Counted from the first letter of the stretch, positions 34,921 through 52,311 are shown. The stretch is DNA of 64,000 bases from Juglans regia (GCF_001411555.2 NC_049911.1:28679044-28743043); one strand, 5' to 3'. The notes: a model not told the origin generated them from the letters alone. Made by a program: numbers and translations.

Positions 34921-37600
34921 TGTGAAATGCATTGGCAGCTGTTTGGTGAGACAATGGATGGGTAACACATTATTGCATTCGTTCTTGCTGTTCATTCTCG
35001 GGACTTTCTGTAGCATAATCAAGTATTTGAATACACATACAAGACCATTCATTTCAGAAACCAAATTATCAGAAAAAGAAGAGCATCGAGGTAGGCAGAG
35101 GAAAATTGCTGCCATGTATATGTTGAGGGAAAACCAAGACCTATCAACTGCTGGAGAATGGAGAGATGGTAATTGAGTTTTGTTGTATAATCCTTTTACG
35201 AGCATGTCTAATCACATTGATGCCTTCTACAGAGGACCGCACCAAAAAGAATGGATTGAGTTTCTTTCTATTTGCCTGTACCCCCACATAGTTGTCTTTC
35301 TTGCTTGCATCCATTCTTGTTTTGACCTCATCTGCTTTACGAGGTTTATGCTAACCGTTCAGAATAAAGAGAGGCCAAAAAGTAAGAAGGGCCAAGGAGT
35401 TGAGATTTTTAGACCAGAGTTTAGTCTCGAGCAACTTCAGTGGAGCTCCCAATCACAATATGTTTGCTGCTGGGGAAAGAAATGGATGTCTTTTCTTTTG
35501 TGGGGCAAGCGAAATGGAGACATAAAAAAGAATGACCTTTGGATGTTCTTAGATCACGAGTTTTTTCCATTCAAGCATGGTAGAAGTTGGAACCTTGTGA
35601 TTGTCACCGATTATGCACCATCCAGTGTAATTTTATAGATGTAATTTCGGCAGCAAACTAATGCATTGAGGACCGAGAACTAGAAGTGTTGATTCAACAC
35701 ACTTTTGTGTTGAAAGGGTTCCTTCATATTAAATGCATTATGATATTTCAACGTCATTGAAGTTTACTTTCTTGTACCCTATTTTCTTTCCCCTTTCTAG
35801 AGTTTGGATACTGGATGAAGACATAATGGCACATCTTCTCTCAATACTCAAGCTAGAAGTCTAAAAGCCCCAAACTTTCAATGCCACCCTTTGTTCAATT
35901 GCCTTAAATTTCGAGCAAACTTGGAGATTGTGGGTCCATGGCGTGTTCGTATGTATCCCATGCAATTCTTGCCTATGCTGCCAAATTGTCTCTGCCAGTC
36001 ATTCGGATTTTGCACTTTGAATGGGTTGGTTGGACTGTTTGAGACTTTTTGAGGCATTGGTGGGCTGAGTTTTACCGGATTCAAACAAACATATTGACAG
36101 TGACACTTCATCATCTTGGTGGGATTATTTTCTTCAGCTAACAATTCATTGGAATTGAACTCATTGCAAGGGGTAGCACATTCAAACATTAGGCAACGCA
36201 ACAGGTTGGTACTACCAAACATGTAAAGATGGAATTTGTCAAAGTTGAAAATTGTGGTCGGAATCAACCCAGCTTTGTCATAGATTTGGTTTGCCTTCTT
36301 TTTAGTCCTTTACGCTATTGCTGCCCAATAACAAGCATTAGTGTTTGAATTGTCAAGATTTACTCCAAAAAAAAAAAAAAATTACCATTTTTCAAAAATA
36401 TGTATGCATCATTATCTAATCTTACTAGAGTAAGACTTTTAGATTCGAATCTTATTAAAACTGGACCGTTAGATAAGAAACACGTATCTCATAACATGAC
36501 ATGCGAGATATGCATCCATTATCCAAGGTATTTTAGTTCTTAATAAAAGCATAACACAGACCAAATCTATACATATATTTTTTTAAGATTTCATTTAAAT
36601 ATCCGTTCTTCATTTTTGTGACTAGCTTTCAAGAAATCCATATCTCAATAGTCTTATATTCCATTTAAATATAAAACTCCTAAAAAATTATTCGCCTCTG
36701 CCACAATTGTTATGTTTGAAGGAGAGCAACCGTAGCAAACTAAAAAAAACTATTGGAGGGATGGCTAGTCAAATTAGGGGGCCGTTCTTTGTAGCATCTT
36801 GCTCAATTTCTCTTCTTTTTATTTATTTTTTATTATTATTATTATTTTAACACAAGTTTCAGTCCTTTTTTTTTTTGAAGATTTCTTACCCTTTTACGAC
36901 TATAAAAATAAACGACTTTCTATACATCACACCACTTATCTAAAGTCTACAAAGTTTTATGTTAAATTTTCATACAAAATATAATAAATAATTTAATTTT
37001 TTTAAATATTAAAACAATAATAATATTAAAAAATAATATTTTATTCAACTCATTTTTAAAAATTAAACGGGCCATACTCAATTCTTATATAAAAGGCGAA
37101 AAACAAAAATAGGTTCCATCCTTTTCATTCCTCTGTTTTGCTTTTTATTTTATTTTTCTTTCCTTATCCTGGCAATATTACATCGAATATCTCGTTAATT
37201 ATTTCACAGCAATGGGAGATCTAGCTGGAATATGAAGCCCTCTCTTTGGTTAAAAGATTTCTCACTGGCTCGCAGCTGAGAGGAATCAACCTTGCAAAGG
37301 GATTGCGTCCTTGAAAGTACACACAACAATCGGGAGAGCGAACGTACACAGCCACGTTCATGTATATTGGCCTTTATTGATTGAATATGAATACAATCAC
37401 ACATAGTAACAAACAACGGGAATGGAGGGAAGGAGGAGAAACACGTTGGAGCGCTGAAAAAAGAACACTTAAATTTCGTTCAATTTTCTGATATTACAAG
37501 ATGAATTTCGCAGCAAGAATTTTGTAAGCAAACTACAGCAAAACCGATGACCACAAGAAAGGAGCAATAAGCTGCAACTCCCAACACACTCGTAATAATC
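34921..37600. other. 3' untranslated and intergenic region between convergent genes
   Basis: The gene on the left ends rightward and AP-2 sigma ends leftward, so this holds two 3' regions. Frames at 35180-35638 (+) and 35878-36267 (-) show no recognisable domain and lie in opposite strands of the putative untranslated DNA. A decayed M1 repeat lies at about 36955-37080. Nothing else is supported. Confidence 0.45.
36955..37080. repeat. MITE-like family M1, decayed copy (minus orientation)
   Basis: The core ACAAAATATAATAAATAATT followed by TTAATTTTTTTAAATATTAA and TAATATTAAAAAATAATATT matches the reverse complement of the M1 core as seen at 54066-54248. The left end is lost. Confidence 0.5.
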
Positions 37601-39802
37601 TCACTCTAACTTTTCCAGCTCCCCCATTCTCTCAATAATAGCCTGCAAGGTAAAGCAAAAATCAGAAATATGGGCAAAATTCGTTGGCAATATGTCTATG
37701 CTGGTTCAGATTTAACCTATTTATTCAAGCAATACTCACTGTATTCATTGAATGAATATTCACTTAACATTCTATTAGTATTGCACAATAGATATCTTAA
37801 AGAACAATCAATACTGGTTGCTTAAGTTGTAACAAATAATTTTTTTATTTTTATTTTATTGGCACCAGGGTGTTTGAAAACAGGGTTCCGACTAAATCCC
37901 GGGACAGGCCCTAGGCAAGGAAAGTTGTAACAAATAAATAGATCACGTTAAACAGGGATACAACTATCATACTAAGGTTGGTGCTGTAGTGGTGCACGAT
38001 AAACCATATTCTATTATCAATATATGTGAGAAGGAAAGGTCAATAGCCTAAGGGTACACCACCACCTGCCCCAAGTATAAGGAGGTGTGGCAGAACTGGG
38101 GATCCATCCCCAACTCATAACTGTATCCCCTAAAAGAATCGCATAGGAAAAAAATGCGTGAGAAAAAGGCAAACAAGCTTCAGTATGGCATACTCCAGAT
38201 ACAGACGAGGAAAAGCACTTAGTAATATGCACACCTTTTTGCTTGTTTCTTGGAGCTCTCCAGCAAGAATGAATTCATCAAGTATAAGATATACCTAATA
38301 AAAAGGAAAAAGAAAGAGTGAGGGGATATAAAATGATCAGACCAATATCTTCAAAAAACACACACATGCAGAAGGGATGGATTCGAAAATATCATAAAAG
38401 TTTTTAGATCAAGCAATATACTCTGATCTCAGGTCCATAATACTTCCCACAGGAGTCAATAAGACTTAAAGATAGTATATGCTATTATGCATGCTCAACC
38501 AAAAAAAGGGTGGGAAGTTGGGAATGCATTTGCATTGTGCAGCATGACTAGTCCAACACAAAGGAAATCGGAGATTGTACTGCATAGTATAATGTACAAG
38601 GGCACCAAAGAAATTTCAGGTATGATTTCCACCAAAATCAAATCCAAAATCATATGAATGATAGGGTGGCTCTTCACTAAGTTCACTTTCCACACAAGTT
38701 CAATCAGAAACATTGTCCAAATAAAATGCATGGGACCCATGCATTAATTAATTCATGATGCTTCCATATGAACAAGGAAAGCAATTAACATCAGGAAACA
38801 TTAGATAAGAGGCAAACCTTGTGAAAGTTGAAAACCAAATCTAGCTCGCACACATTGCTGAAGAAATGATCCAATATCTCCACAAATAAATGAATGCACT
38901 CCAAATAGGCCAACTCATTGTCAGTAATGTCAACACAGAGTGAGAAAAATAACCCCGCATATCGCCTATAGATTACTTTGTGTGTGCGGAACTGAAACAA
39001 GCATTATAATCACGTATTCAGTGAATAAAAACATCAGGAAACATTAGATGTAGTAATAATACATAACACATTAACTACAAAGGCAGTCTATAGAAAATGT
39101 AAAACCCTGGAAAACTTTTTTATCAAAAAAAAAACCTGGAAAACTTTTTTTTTTTTTCTGAAAAAAAAAAATTATAGCCAAATTGATGCATTGCTAATAA
39201 TTATGACAAAGACTTGCATCACGCACAAAGCTGATCAAACCAAGCCAGAGTATAATTTTCAGTCAGCAGATTTAACCTAGCCCTAGCTTGGAGATTAAGC
39301 TTAGTAGGCAGTTCAATAGAGATTAAACTTTCTTTTCTTGGGCAACAAATACAAGACACGTAAAATCAAAGCTCCAATTCCCATACATATCCCAACAAAT
39401 TGTGTGCCCAAATATCGTAAAAAAATAAATGCAGAACATAAATAGATCAAAATAAAGAAATTCGACCTCGACGAAATTTGTGAACTTGGGATCTCTGTTT
39501 ACCACCAATCGATGGACCTACAAAACCACCAAATACACACCTAGAAAATTGCATACCAAAACAATACCGTCATAAAATTCAAAGCAAAAAAGATGAAGAT
39601 CGTACCTCGTATTCGACCTTGTGCTTCTCGGAATCTTCGAGAGGAACGTAGTACTTGGCAAGACGAGTCTTTCCCTGCCTGTTCTGTAATAGTATGAATC
39701 GGATCTGCCAAATCAAAGAGTTAAAGAAATGGTCAAGAACATATGAACCGATTCATAATCAAAACCTAATTGAAAATGAATTTGACTTGATTGGAATACC
39801 AT
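37601..39802 (-). CDS. AP2S: AP-2 complex subunit sigma (clathrin adaptor small chain)
   Basis: Six exons on the minus strand give exactly 142 residues, the usual plant AP2S length: 39800-39802 (the ATG alone), 39606-39704, 39467-39517, 38818-38991, 38235-38294 and 37601-37642. All junctions are phase 0 and GT-AG. Motifs include [84 protein letters not shown] and [14 protein letters not shown], with a C-terminus [10 protein letters not shown]. This is the small subunit of the AP-2 heterotetramer. It sits at the plasma membrane and links cargo with acidic dileucine signals to clathrin in endocytosis. The first exon carries only the start codon, found by the donor directly after ATG at 39799. 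A ubiquitously expressed gene is expected. Intron 5 holds repeat fragments. Confidence 0.97.
37850..38120. repeat. Repeat fragment in intron 5 of AP2S
   Basis: The stretch around 37860-37920 (GGCACCAGGGTGTTTG, CCGACTAAATCCCGGGACAG, GCCCTAGGCAAGGA) and the following GTACACCACCACCTGCCCCAAGTATAAGG / GGGGATCCATCCCCA region are GC-rich against an AT-rich intron. They resemble a dispersed plant repeat (SINE- or LINE-derived) that I know only in outline. The assignment is tentative. Confidence 0.4.
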
Positions 39803-41002
39803 TCTTGCAAAAAATAAAAGGGGAATTAAGCAGAGAGCAACTAGAAGTTCAAATATTTATTTAGAGAGAGCGAAAATCTAGCCTAGGGCACAATTTCCTT
39901 TTTCAATGCCGTCGCAGGTTAAAGTCTTTGAAAGAAACAAAGGGGGATTCAGAGATTGAAATCCAACGCGTGTACAAGTCACAGACAACAAAATAAATAA
40001 ATAAATAATTGTAAATGATATATTGATAAAAGAGAAGATTTCGTTATAATAGATTTAATAAATTATATAAAATTATATCATATCATATAATTTCATATAA
40101 TAAAAATAATTTTATAATTTAACATATTATATCAATCACGTTAATTTATAATTTTATTTTTATAAAATCTATTTTTTACTAAAATATTTCTATATTTTAT
40201 ATGGTATAATTAAATTTATATCTTACATGACATTTTGAAAAGAGGTCTGTTATGTTACAATTGGATGCCAATAACAGCATGTGTTATTTATTTACATCCA
40301 TCCTAAATTAGTTATCACTACAATGGTATGCTAACATATTATTATTGATTGAGTCGTAAATTAGTTCGTACTTTTTAAAATAATAAATTTAAAAATAGAT
40401 AAACAAGATTACTTTGAAAAAATAAATAGAAATATAATATATAACAAAATGAGACATAATCGACATCACCTTGACATGCATTTATATATATGATAAAATG
40501 TTGTGCAATTGCTTACCCAAAAACAAAATTGTAATTAGAAGTTTGGCAGAGAGAATGTGTGTACTTAAAAGAAATTATCTTAGCTCATAAAATATATATA
40601 TATATATATAGGCATTTTTCCCATGAGATACTCGCGTTTTCCGAAATCTTTTGAAAGTCATTCGAATGGCATCGTCTGAGAGGAGTACGATTGGATTACC
40701 TATAAAAATAAATCCAAGAGTGATTGACTACAGACCTTGACCATAATTGTTGAATTGATAGATAATGTTTCCTGCATTAAAAAATACACAAAATTTCACC
40801 ATATATTTCGACGGTGCACATAAGTTCCACAGATCACGGCTAAACTACAATCTGGAAGCGTAATTTATCGGCTAGCATCGTGTTCTTTGCTCTTATTATT
40901 AAACCAATGCCAAATCAAATTACAATACAAAACCAAAATTATCTGCTTTCTGACTTGAAGATAAATCATATTGCTTGGTGTGATCAGGATGTTACTAGTT
41001 TC
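39803..41002. other. Upstream region of AP2S and 3' flank of hexokinase
   Basis: The first 120 bp or so are the AP2S 5' leader on the minus strand. An R3 repeat lies at about 40015-40210. A (TA)n run lies at 40589-40610. The end next to 41002 is the hexokinase 3' untranslated region. No further gene was seen. Confidence 0.45.
40015..40210. repeat. AT-rich dispersed repeat, family R3, copy 4
   Basis: The words ATAGATTTAATAAATTATAT, ATAAAAATAATTTTATAATT and ATCACGTTAATTTATAATTT follow R3 order. The ends are not resolved. Confidence 0.5.
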
Positions 41003-45576
<4,574 letters not shown>

Positions 45577-46509
45577 TGGTAGTAGACGGTAAGATCTAAG
45601 AAGAAGGAAGAGAGTAAAAGTGGCTGGGTGGAGACTTTATTTATTTATTTTTTTTTGAAATCAGAGTTTGTTGATCTTATCTGTTGCTGGGAAGGATTCA
45701 ACTGTCGTTCGATTTTATTATTAACTTTTCAGTTAACGGGTATTGGCTAGCTAACGACCTACAAAACTGGAGAACAAACTACCAAGCTGGCAAGCTTTGC
45801 CGTCTGGGTGGGCGGAGATGACGATGTGGACACAACATCTAAGCTTTGTCCTCCTCGTTCGGTCAAACCATTCAGCGTTTTACTTCAGTTGGGATATTCT
45901 CGTATGCCCTAGCGTCCACCTACGCTCATGTTACACCTGGCGATTCTGGTAAACTTTTCTTTTTATTTAGGAAAAATATTGAGAGAAGTCATTATTGCAC
46001 ATCCTACGTGATATCTTCTAAATCATACATTTTTTAAATTCAAAATTACTACCAGACAGAAAGAGCTGATGAGAGAGAGAGCAGAGATGAGAGACGATGA
46101 GAGAGAGAGCGGAGATGAGAGAGAGATCGAGATAAAAAAGAGAGTCAATGAGGGATGAGAGAGAGAATCGAGGAGAGAGAAAGAGACAAAGAGAGAGAGC
46201 CGCTATTGAGAGAGAGTTGATGAGAAATATACTAGAGAGAGAGGGATAGAAGCCATCTGGTACGTTTTGAACAAAAAAAAAAATCAAAGTGAAAGGATTA
46301 GAAATAGCCACATAATGTGTGCACAATTATAGTGATTGTTATAGAATAATACTCTTTTATTTATTGGACTGCTGAATAAGTGAGTAGTTTGCAGCGTATC
46401 TGTCATATGATACTGATAGGTTGAAAAAAATGTAGCTACAAAAAAATTAAATAAAATTAAGAAACAGTGGATTGCGCTTTACATAAAATAAAAATAAAAA
46501 TAATACATA
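45577..46509. other. Hexokinase promoter side and GA-rich repeat
   Basis: The first 100 bp or so include the hexokinase 5' leader on the minus strand. A degenerate GA/AGAG-rich simple repeat with GATGAGAGAGAG words fills about 46065-46245. The minus-strand frame at 46018-46326 is a translation of that simple repeat and is not a gene. An R3-like or other repeat was not seen. Confidence 0.5.
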
Positions 46510-47235
46510 TCTTATATATAATAAACGTCAATAAGCAGGCAGGTGTCGTTCATCATTTCTTTCGAATTTGCCCCTGTATTTCAATTCATTTTACTGATGT
46601 CTGCCGTCATGTGTGTTTAATGGATTTTGTGTAAAATCACTTTTCCTTTACGGGAATGTCCTGTTATGTTCTGCTGATTTCACCCCTTCTCGATTCATAT
46701 AAAAGCAAAATTCATTTTTACTTTCTACTCCATTTCCTGTTATGTCCTATACCTTTAAAATCAAAATCCTCTCACTCACATCGCACAAACTTTCAGTGAT
46801 TCAGTGTTGATAGATTAGTTCCTCGTTTTGAAGTTCCAAAGATAACTAGGTATGTAATTCTTTTCCTTCTCCGGTTAATTTTTTCTCTATTTTTAGGTCT
46901 ATTATATGGGTCTGTTTGTTCTCCTTTCAATTATGTCATATACAATATCTACTCTTATGGCATGTTTATGGATGTAAATTAAAAAAAAAAAAAATTGCAG
47001 ACTGTAGACCATTTATCACATAGTTGGTACACAAAAGTTCACAAATTGAAGACTAAACTTAGAACAAAATTACCATATGAAAATATATGATATATGGTTT
47101 TTACTTCCAAAAAATATTGTATGTAATTGTTTAGGTTTTCTTATCAATTAATTTTTGTGATATGTACTTGTAATATACCATGTACAAGATTTACAATTCG
47201 TTACTTTAAGAAATAATTGCCAAAAATTTGAATAG

Positions 47236-48791
47236 GCCAAGTGCATCAACTTCAGGTGATTCTACCGATCCATTAATAAAAAATATCAGAAATTGCCGAA
47301 GCCTTAAAGTCTATTCTAGCAATGACGGTATAATTTTATTGTTTAAAATCATCTCTTACTTGTTATAAAGAATTATCTTTTTTACATCTTTTGTTTTCTT
47401 ATGTTTTTTTGATATATGGAGATTGGAGGTTAGTTGGGATTAAATGGAGACAGACGATAAGAACTTTGAATTTGTTTTGTACATTTGAAATAGTGCATGT
47501 TTGTAAATTGTGTATTTTGGATTTGAAAAAAATATGGAGATTGGAGGTTGGTCGGGATGAAATGGAGATGGAGAATGAAACCTTGTAAATTGTGTGTTTT
47601 GGATTTGAAACAATGCATATTTCTAAATTGTGTATTATGGATTTGAAAAAAAATATGGAGATTGGAGGTTGGTCGGGATGAAATGGAGATGAAAGATGAG
47701 AGCTTCTAAATTGTATATTGTGGATTTGAAATATAAAGATTGGAGATTGGTTAGAATAAAATGGAGATAAAGCATAAAAACTTGTTAAATATGCATTCTT
47801 AATTTGAAAAAATGCACGTGCTTAAATTTAAAATGTTAATTGTTTGTTATGATTCAATTAATATAGTAATACTAAACTTTTATTGATACATTTAATACAT
47901 ACATTATCGAAGTCAGGTTTATGATGTGTGATTTACATTTGTCATTTTATTTGATCAGTCAAAATAATTTCTATACACTTCTTTCTTTTTATCATTTTTG
48001 GAAATATGGAGATTAGATGTTACTTTTAATAAAATGGAAATAGAAGATGAAAACTTGTGATTTTTGTGTTATGAATTTGAAATAATTCATATGTTTGGAC
48101 TAAGGATATTGGTTGTTTATTAACTTCAATTAATATGGTATTATTAAATTTTTATTCATACATTTAATTGTCAATTTTAATGCAGCGATCAACATTCATA
48201 GTTAGAGGGAAATTTATAGTATCTGATCTGCATCAACCATTTTTTTCTTATCATGTGCAAAGTGTAGTAAAACCACTGGATACAAGAAAGATGAAGAGTT
48301 TTTATGCTATAATTGCAAAGAACTAACAACCGCACAGCCAAGGTAAATATTTATGATTATATTTTCAAATTAACAATTTTTACATTATAATTATAATATA
48401 CTATTTGCTAATACCAAGAAGTAATAACTTATTTACTATTCATAGATCTCGTGTCTATTTAGAGGCATTCGATGACAGTGGCTCGATCGCAGTAGTAGCC
48501 TTTGAACCTACAGTAGAACGAATTCTTGATTGTATAACAACAGATATTATACAGCATGCAGAGCAGGTAAAATTTATACTTTCAGACACATTTAACAAGT
48601 TTAACAAATCATTTTTTTATATGTTTTTGTCATTACAGGAGGATCATTCGTACATAGAGAACATTACAAATAGGATTCAAGATAAAGAGTGGATGATTGT
48701 TTTGGGTGTATCTATGAATGCATTTGGGAAACTACGCCAAAACAAACTTAACGTATTATCTGTCAATGACATACTTGGGACAACAAAATAA
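47236..48791 (+). pseudogene. RPA70-like C-terminal domain (replication factor A family), broken
   Basis: Candidate exons are 47236-47327, 48186-48342, 48446-48566 and 48639-48791, with GT-AG borders. The 48186 exon encodes a zinc ribbon CAKCSKTTGYKKDE followed by FLCYNCKELTT (CxxC...CxxC), and the next two give an OB-fold stretch: SRVYLEAFDDSGSIAVVAF, ERILDCITTDII and QDKEWMIVLGVSMNAF. It ends in a stop at 48789-48791. This matches the single-stranded DNA-binding C-terminal domain of RPA large-subunit-like proteins. Within the zinc-ribbon exon the frame feeding into the ribbon is lost: upstream reading (GKFIVSDLHQP) and the ribbon are in different frames, changing near a T-run at about 48240. 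N-terminal DNA-binding domains are absent. It lies wholly inside the Helitron and is probably its own cargo gene rather than a host gene. Confidence 0.7.
47417..48090. repeat. Degenerate minisatellite inside the Helitron
   Basis: Units beginning TATGGAGATTGGAGGTTRGT and ending near GGATTTGAAA start at about 47417, 47534 and 47654. A more diverged one starts at about 47738 and an isolated one at about 48004. Unit length is roughly 80-120 bp, varying by internal deletion. It lies in the long presumed intron between the first and second RPA-like exons. Some units carry the further TTGTGTATTNTGGATTTGAAA word twice. Confidence 0.75.
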
Positions 48792-49650
48792 CTATTTCAA
48801 AAATTTTCTTCTAGATTTCCAGTTATTATAATGTATAACTATAAGAAATTCATATGTAATTATGAGATAGCTCTTACTTTTTATTTGTAATTATGATGAT
48901 AACGCATTAGCTTCAATAGTCACTTTTTTATGTACAATAAAACATTGTGTAATTATAAACATGTTCGTGCAAATTCCTATGTTATAATCATAAATATTCT
49001 ATAAATTATATATATGATTATTTTTATAATCAATGTGAATCTTAAAATATAAACAAAACTATTACATTTTATAATTATATATATTAACCTATTTTTTATT
49101 ATTACATATTTTTAAATTTGATAAATATTAATTTTTAAAATATTTTTTATATTTTCACAATTGGGCACACGTGCAATGCACGTGTTTGCCCTTTACTAGT
49201 ATCAAAATAAATAGGAAAAATTTTGTCCGTAAATCAAACCACTTTGTGTTATATATTATAATAATTCTACTGATAGTCACTCTCAATTATATTAATTGAT
49301 AAAAAATAATATAAGTGGCTTATTGTATCATACTTGCTTAAAGTAAACTAATACTATTTTTCATTCTAAATTTAGTCCTCGTAATCACTTCTCACAAAAG
49401 TAAATAAGTAATGCTAAATATAATCTTAGCAAGTTTCACGCACTCTCTTTAAAAATAAAATAAAATCTATTATTAAAAAATAAAATTTTTTATAAATCTT
49501 GAATTTATCCAATTTTTAAAAAATAAATACGTAAAGTTTGCACACCTAAAAATGCAAATATCATTTCTTAATGTGGATACTGAATAGATTGTATAAAAGG
49601 GTATAACCCGATTATATACTTTTATGCATGATCTTTCTTCAGAAATTTTA

Positions 49651-49875
49651 GGCCCCATTTGGAACTAGTTCAGTCTAATTTTAAGTTAGAGTTCAACATG
49701 CAACTCTCAAATCACTAAATTCATCTCAACTCAAAATCTCTTTATACGTAAGACCCACAATCTTTTTTTCAACTCAATACCTCTTTATACGTGGGATCCA
49801 CAACTTTTTTTAATTTTTCATAAATACATTATACATCCAAACTCATTTTAATATTCAAACCAACATTCAAATGGG
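49651..49875. repeat. Dispersed repeat, family M2, copy 2
   Basis: It is bounded by GGCCCCATTTGGAA and CATTCAAATGGGTGC, giving short inverted ends (CCATTTG/CAAATGGG). Internally the word CTCTTTATACGT followed by a GACCCACAA-type word occurs twice. The reverse complement aligns in order with 16480-16800. Confidence 0.6.
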
Positions 49876-49999
49876 TGCTTAGTATATGTATCATTACCTT
49901 TAATTATAGCTAAAATTCACTGAACGAGAAACTCAAGTTTGCACACTATTGAGTCATCAAGTTTATTTACTGAGATGCTTGAAGAATTAGATGAGATGA

Positions 50000-50222
50000 G
50001 AAATATGTAAATAGTAATGAATTATTATATGAATAATAGTGAAATTTTTTGAGTTAAAATGTTTTATGAGATTTTAGAAAATAATAAAAAAAATTTGTAA
50101 TGATTAGATGAAAAATTTGAAATTGAAAAATATTATTATTTGAGTACTGATGTTTAAAAATAAAATGAGATGAAAAATTTTAAAATGAGATGAAACGAGA
50201 TCTCATTCCCAAACAACGCTTT
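50000..50222. repeat. MITE-like family M1, decayed copy
   Basis: GATGAGATGAGAAATATGTA, AAAAATTTGTAATGATTAGATG and AAATGAGATGAAACGAGATCTCATTCCC are variants of M1 ends and core. The right edge, CCCAAACAACGC, recalls the CCAAACG terminus. Confidence 0.5.
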
Positions 50223-50760
50223 AAGAGATAGAAATCTACTAAAGATTGAAAGAGACCTTTCCCGCTACTAACTGATACAATATACAACATGAATTAATTG
50301 GATCATCAACTCATCATTATAATTTTTTTAAATTCCAATACAAAATATAATATAAACACTTATAATTGCAAGAAGGAAATGGACCAGCCTGACATGATGC
50401 AGTGCCCAACTTGGACCTCTCTTAAAAGGTAATATTCTTGTGTTGCACTCCAGAATTAACGATGAGGAACCATAAACCTTGGACTCAATTAAGGTCGTTT
50501 TGAACGAAATGGACCCTTTTTAAAGGACCAATTCCTCACTCTTTTAAGGATAAAAAAAGGTTAAAAAAAAATTACCAAAATTACCAGATGCATGTATGCA
50601 ACTCAAGCTAGCCTATGATCTGTTCCTCCCAAGTGAGGAAACGGAGACAAGTGGGCCTTTCTTCAGTTGGCTATAGGTGAAGAGTCCCTCTCTCTTTTGC
50701 TGAATAAGTAGTGGCCAAGCACATCCATATAACCTAGAGCCTCCAACCACCGAATTCACC

Positions 50761-50895
50761 TTCAAAATATATATAGCAGCAGCAACAGAATTCTAGTGAA
50801 GTGGACGCGAAGAAAAGAAGCTCCCCCCCACTTCCATGATATATTATATCTGTCACCCTTCTTCCTCGGCCAAATCAGCGTTTCCCACACACATC

Positions 50896-50941
<46 letters not shown>

Positions 50942-51026
50942 AATCGAAACAAAAAGAACATCATTGTTTCTGTCTTTCGTTCAACATCAATTCTACGCCG
51001 CCTCTGTTCTCTGTCTCTCTCGGTGA
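50761..51026 (+). promoter_or_regulatory. Core promoter and leader of the WEB-family gene
   Basis: A TATA-like AAATATATATAG lies at 50765-50776. The leader that follows holds a (CT)n run (about 50899-50929) joined to an (AC)n run (50929-50942), typical of plant 5' untranslated regions. The short frames overlapping it (50796-51030) are translations of that simple sequence. Confidence 0.55.
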
Positions 51027-52276
51027 ATGAAAATGGATAAGGAAGACAGAGTTGTGGTTCTCAAAAGGGTGGAGATAGACACAAGGGCGCCCTTCAGGTC
51101 CGTCAAAGAGGCCGTGACATTGTTTGGCGAGAAAGTTCTAGCTGGGGAGCTCTATGCCAGCAAACTCAAAGAGGTGAGCTTTCATTATTCACCATATCCG
51201 GTTTCGTAACTTAGATTGCTACAGTAATTTTGCTTGGAGATTGATATTTTTAGGCATACATTGTTATCTTCAGATCGACTATATTAATATTAATTAGTTT
51301 CTTTCTATTTGATATCCGGTATTATATTATCTGGAGCTAGCGACGACATTAACGTGATCTGATCTCACTCTCATTAATTCATTCCTCCCTTCCCATATTG
51401 GATCTATTTGCATGAATGGTATTAGAATTTTTAAATATATTTAAATATTTATTATTCAGATTTTTTAAACCGATAAAATTAAGAACATCATGAAACAATT
51501 ATTTTCTTTTTGATGTTACATGACCAGCATATCCAATGATCAGTAGACTGCAATCTTTTATATATATTTCTTTCTGTCTTATAACCTCTAGCTAGCTACT
51601 TGCTAATTATGTATGCGTGGGGAGAATATTGCTACAGTTTTTGGCGTTTACTTCATCATCCTGTGACGGAATAAAGGTGCATAAATATAATATTATAGTT
51701 TGCATTAAAACTGCACTTTCTAGCAACTTTATACTATTGTAATATAAGCTTTAGTACTATGGAATAAATCTCTTTCTTTGCAATGAATAGATACCAATTA
51801 GTCACCTAACACGCATTCTCCCTAGCTATATATATATATATAACATGATATATGTGTAATTAAGATTACGGATTCATTAAAGGGGGTCACCAATACCATG
51901 CATCGAATATTACATATATATATATAGCCATATGACCTACGTCCAGTTTATTCCATTTAAAAAAAGCCTCCAGTACTACTTCCATTTTACCAAGGGCAGT
52001 GCTAAGGCACCGAGAGGTGTCCCGACACTGCCCACCGATAAGTGCTTTAATTAATTTTGTGTGATTTTTTTTTCAAGCATTTTTTAAATCACTTCAATCA
52101 TTTTTAAAAAATAAAATAAAATTGTAAATTCTTTAAAAAATACTTTCTTAATTATTAAGTAAAAAAATCGAGACAATTTCTCAGGAGAATGTCTCCGTGA
52201 CCTTAGTTTTTTCCTTTTACCAAACTGTTTTAAGCAAATAAGAAAATGAAGAACAATATATATTGCTAATGTACTC

Positions 52277-52311
<35 letters not shown>

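Larger units (their letters stand above)
46510..49199 (+). mobile_element. Helitron-like element carrying an RPA-like gene remnant
   Basis: The left end is TCTTATATATAATAAACG directly after an A (46509). The right end is CTAG (49196-49199) directly before a T (49200). Just inside the right end is a GC-rich hairpin at about 49163-49191, with ACACGTGC pairing with GCACGTGT and GGGC with GCCC. A 5' TC, a 3' hairpin followed by CTRR, and insertion between A and T without target duplication are the defining Helitron marks. The element is 2690 bp. It carries a promoter-like TATATAAAAG (46697-46706), spliced RPA70-like exons and an intronic minisatellite. No Rep/helicase gene is present, so it is non-autonomous. 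The RPA-like content fits plant Helitrons, which often encode such a protein beside RepHel. Confidence 0.8.
49200..50760. other. Intergenic DNA with two repeats
   Basis: No gene was seen. It contains the M2 element at 49651-49875 and a decayed M1-type repeat at about 50000-50222. The stretch 50380-50760 is mixed-composition DNA that probably forms the distal promoter of the WEB-family gene. Confidence 0.45.

Noticed and set aside
35180..36267. 152-residue plus-strand frame and 129-residue minus-strand frame after the unrecognised gene
   Set aside because: They lie in presumed 3' untranslated DNA of convergent genes with no domain and no splice support. They could be revisited if RNA shows extra exons.
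46018..46326. 102-residue minus-strand Ser/Leu-rich frame
   Set aside because: It is a direct translation of a GA-type simple repeat.
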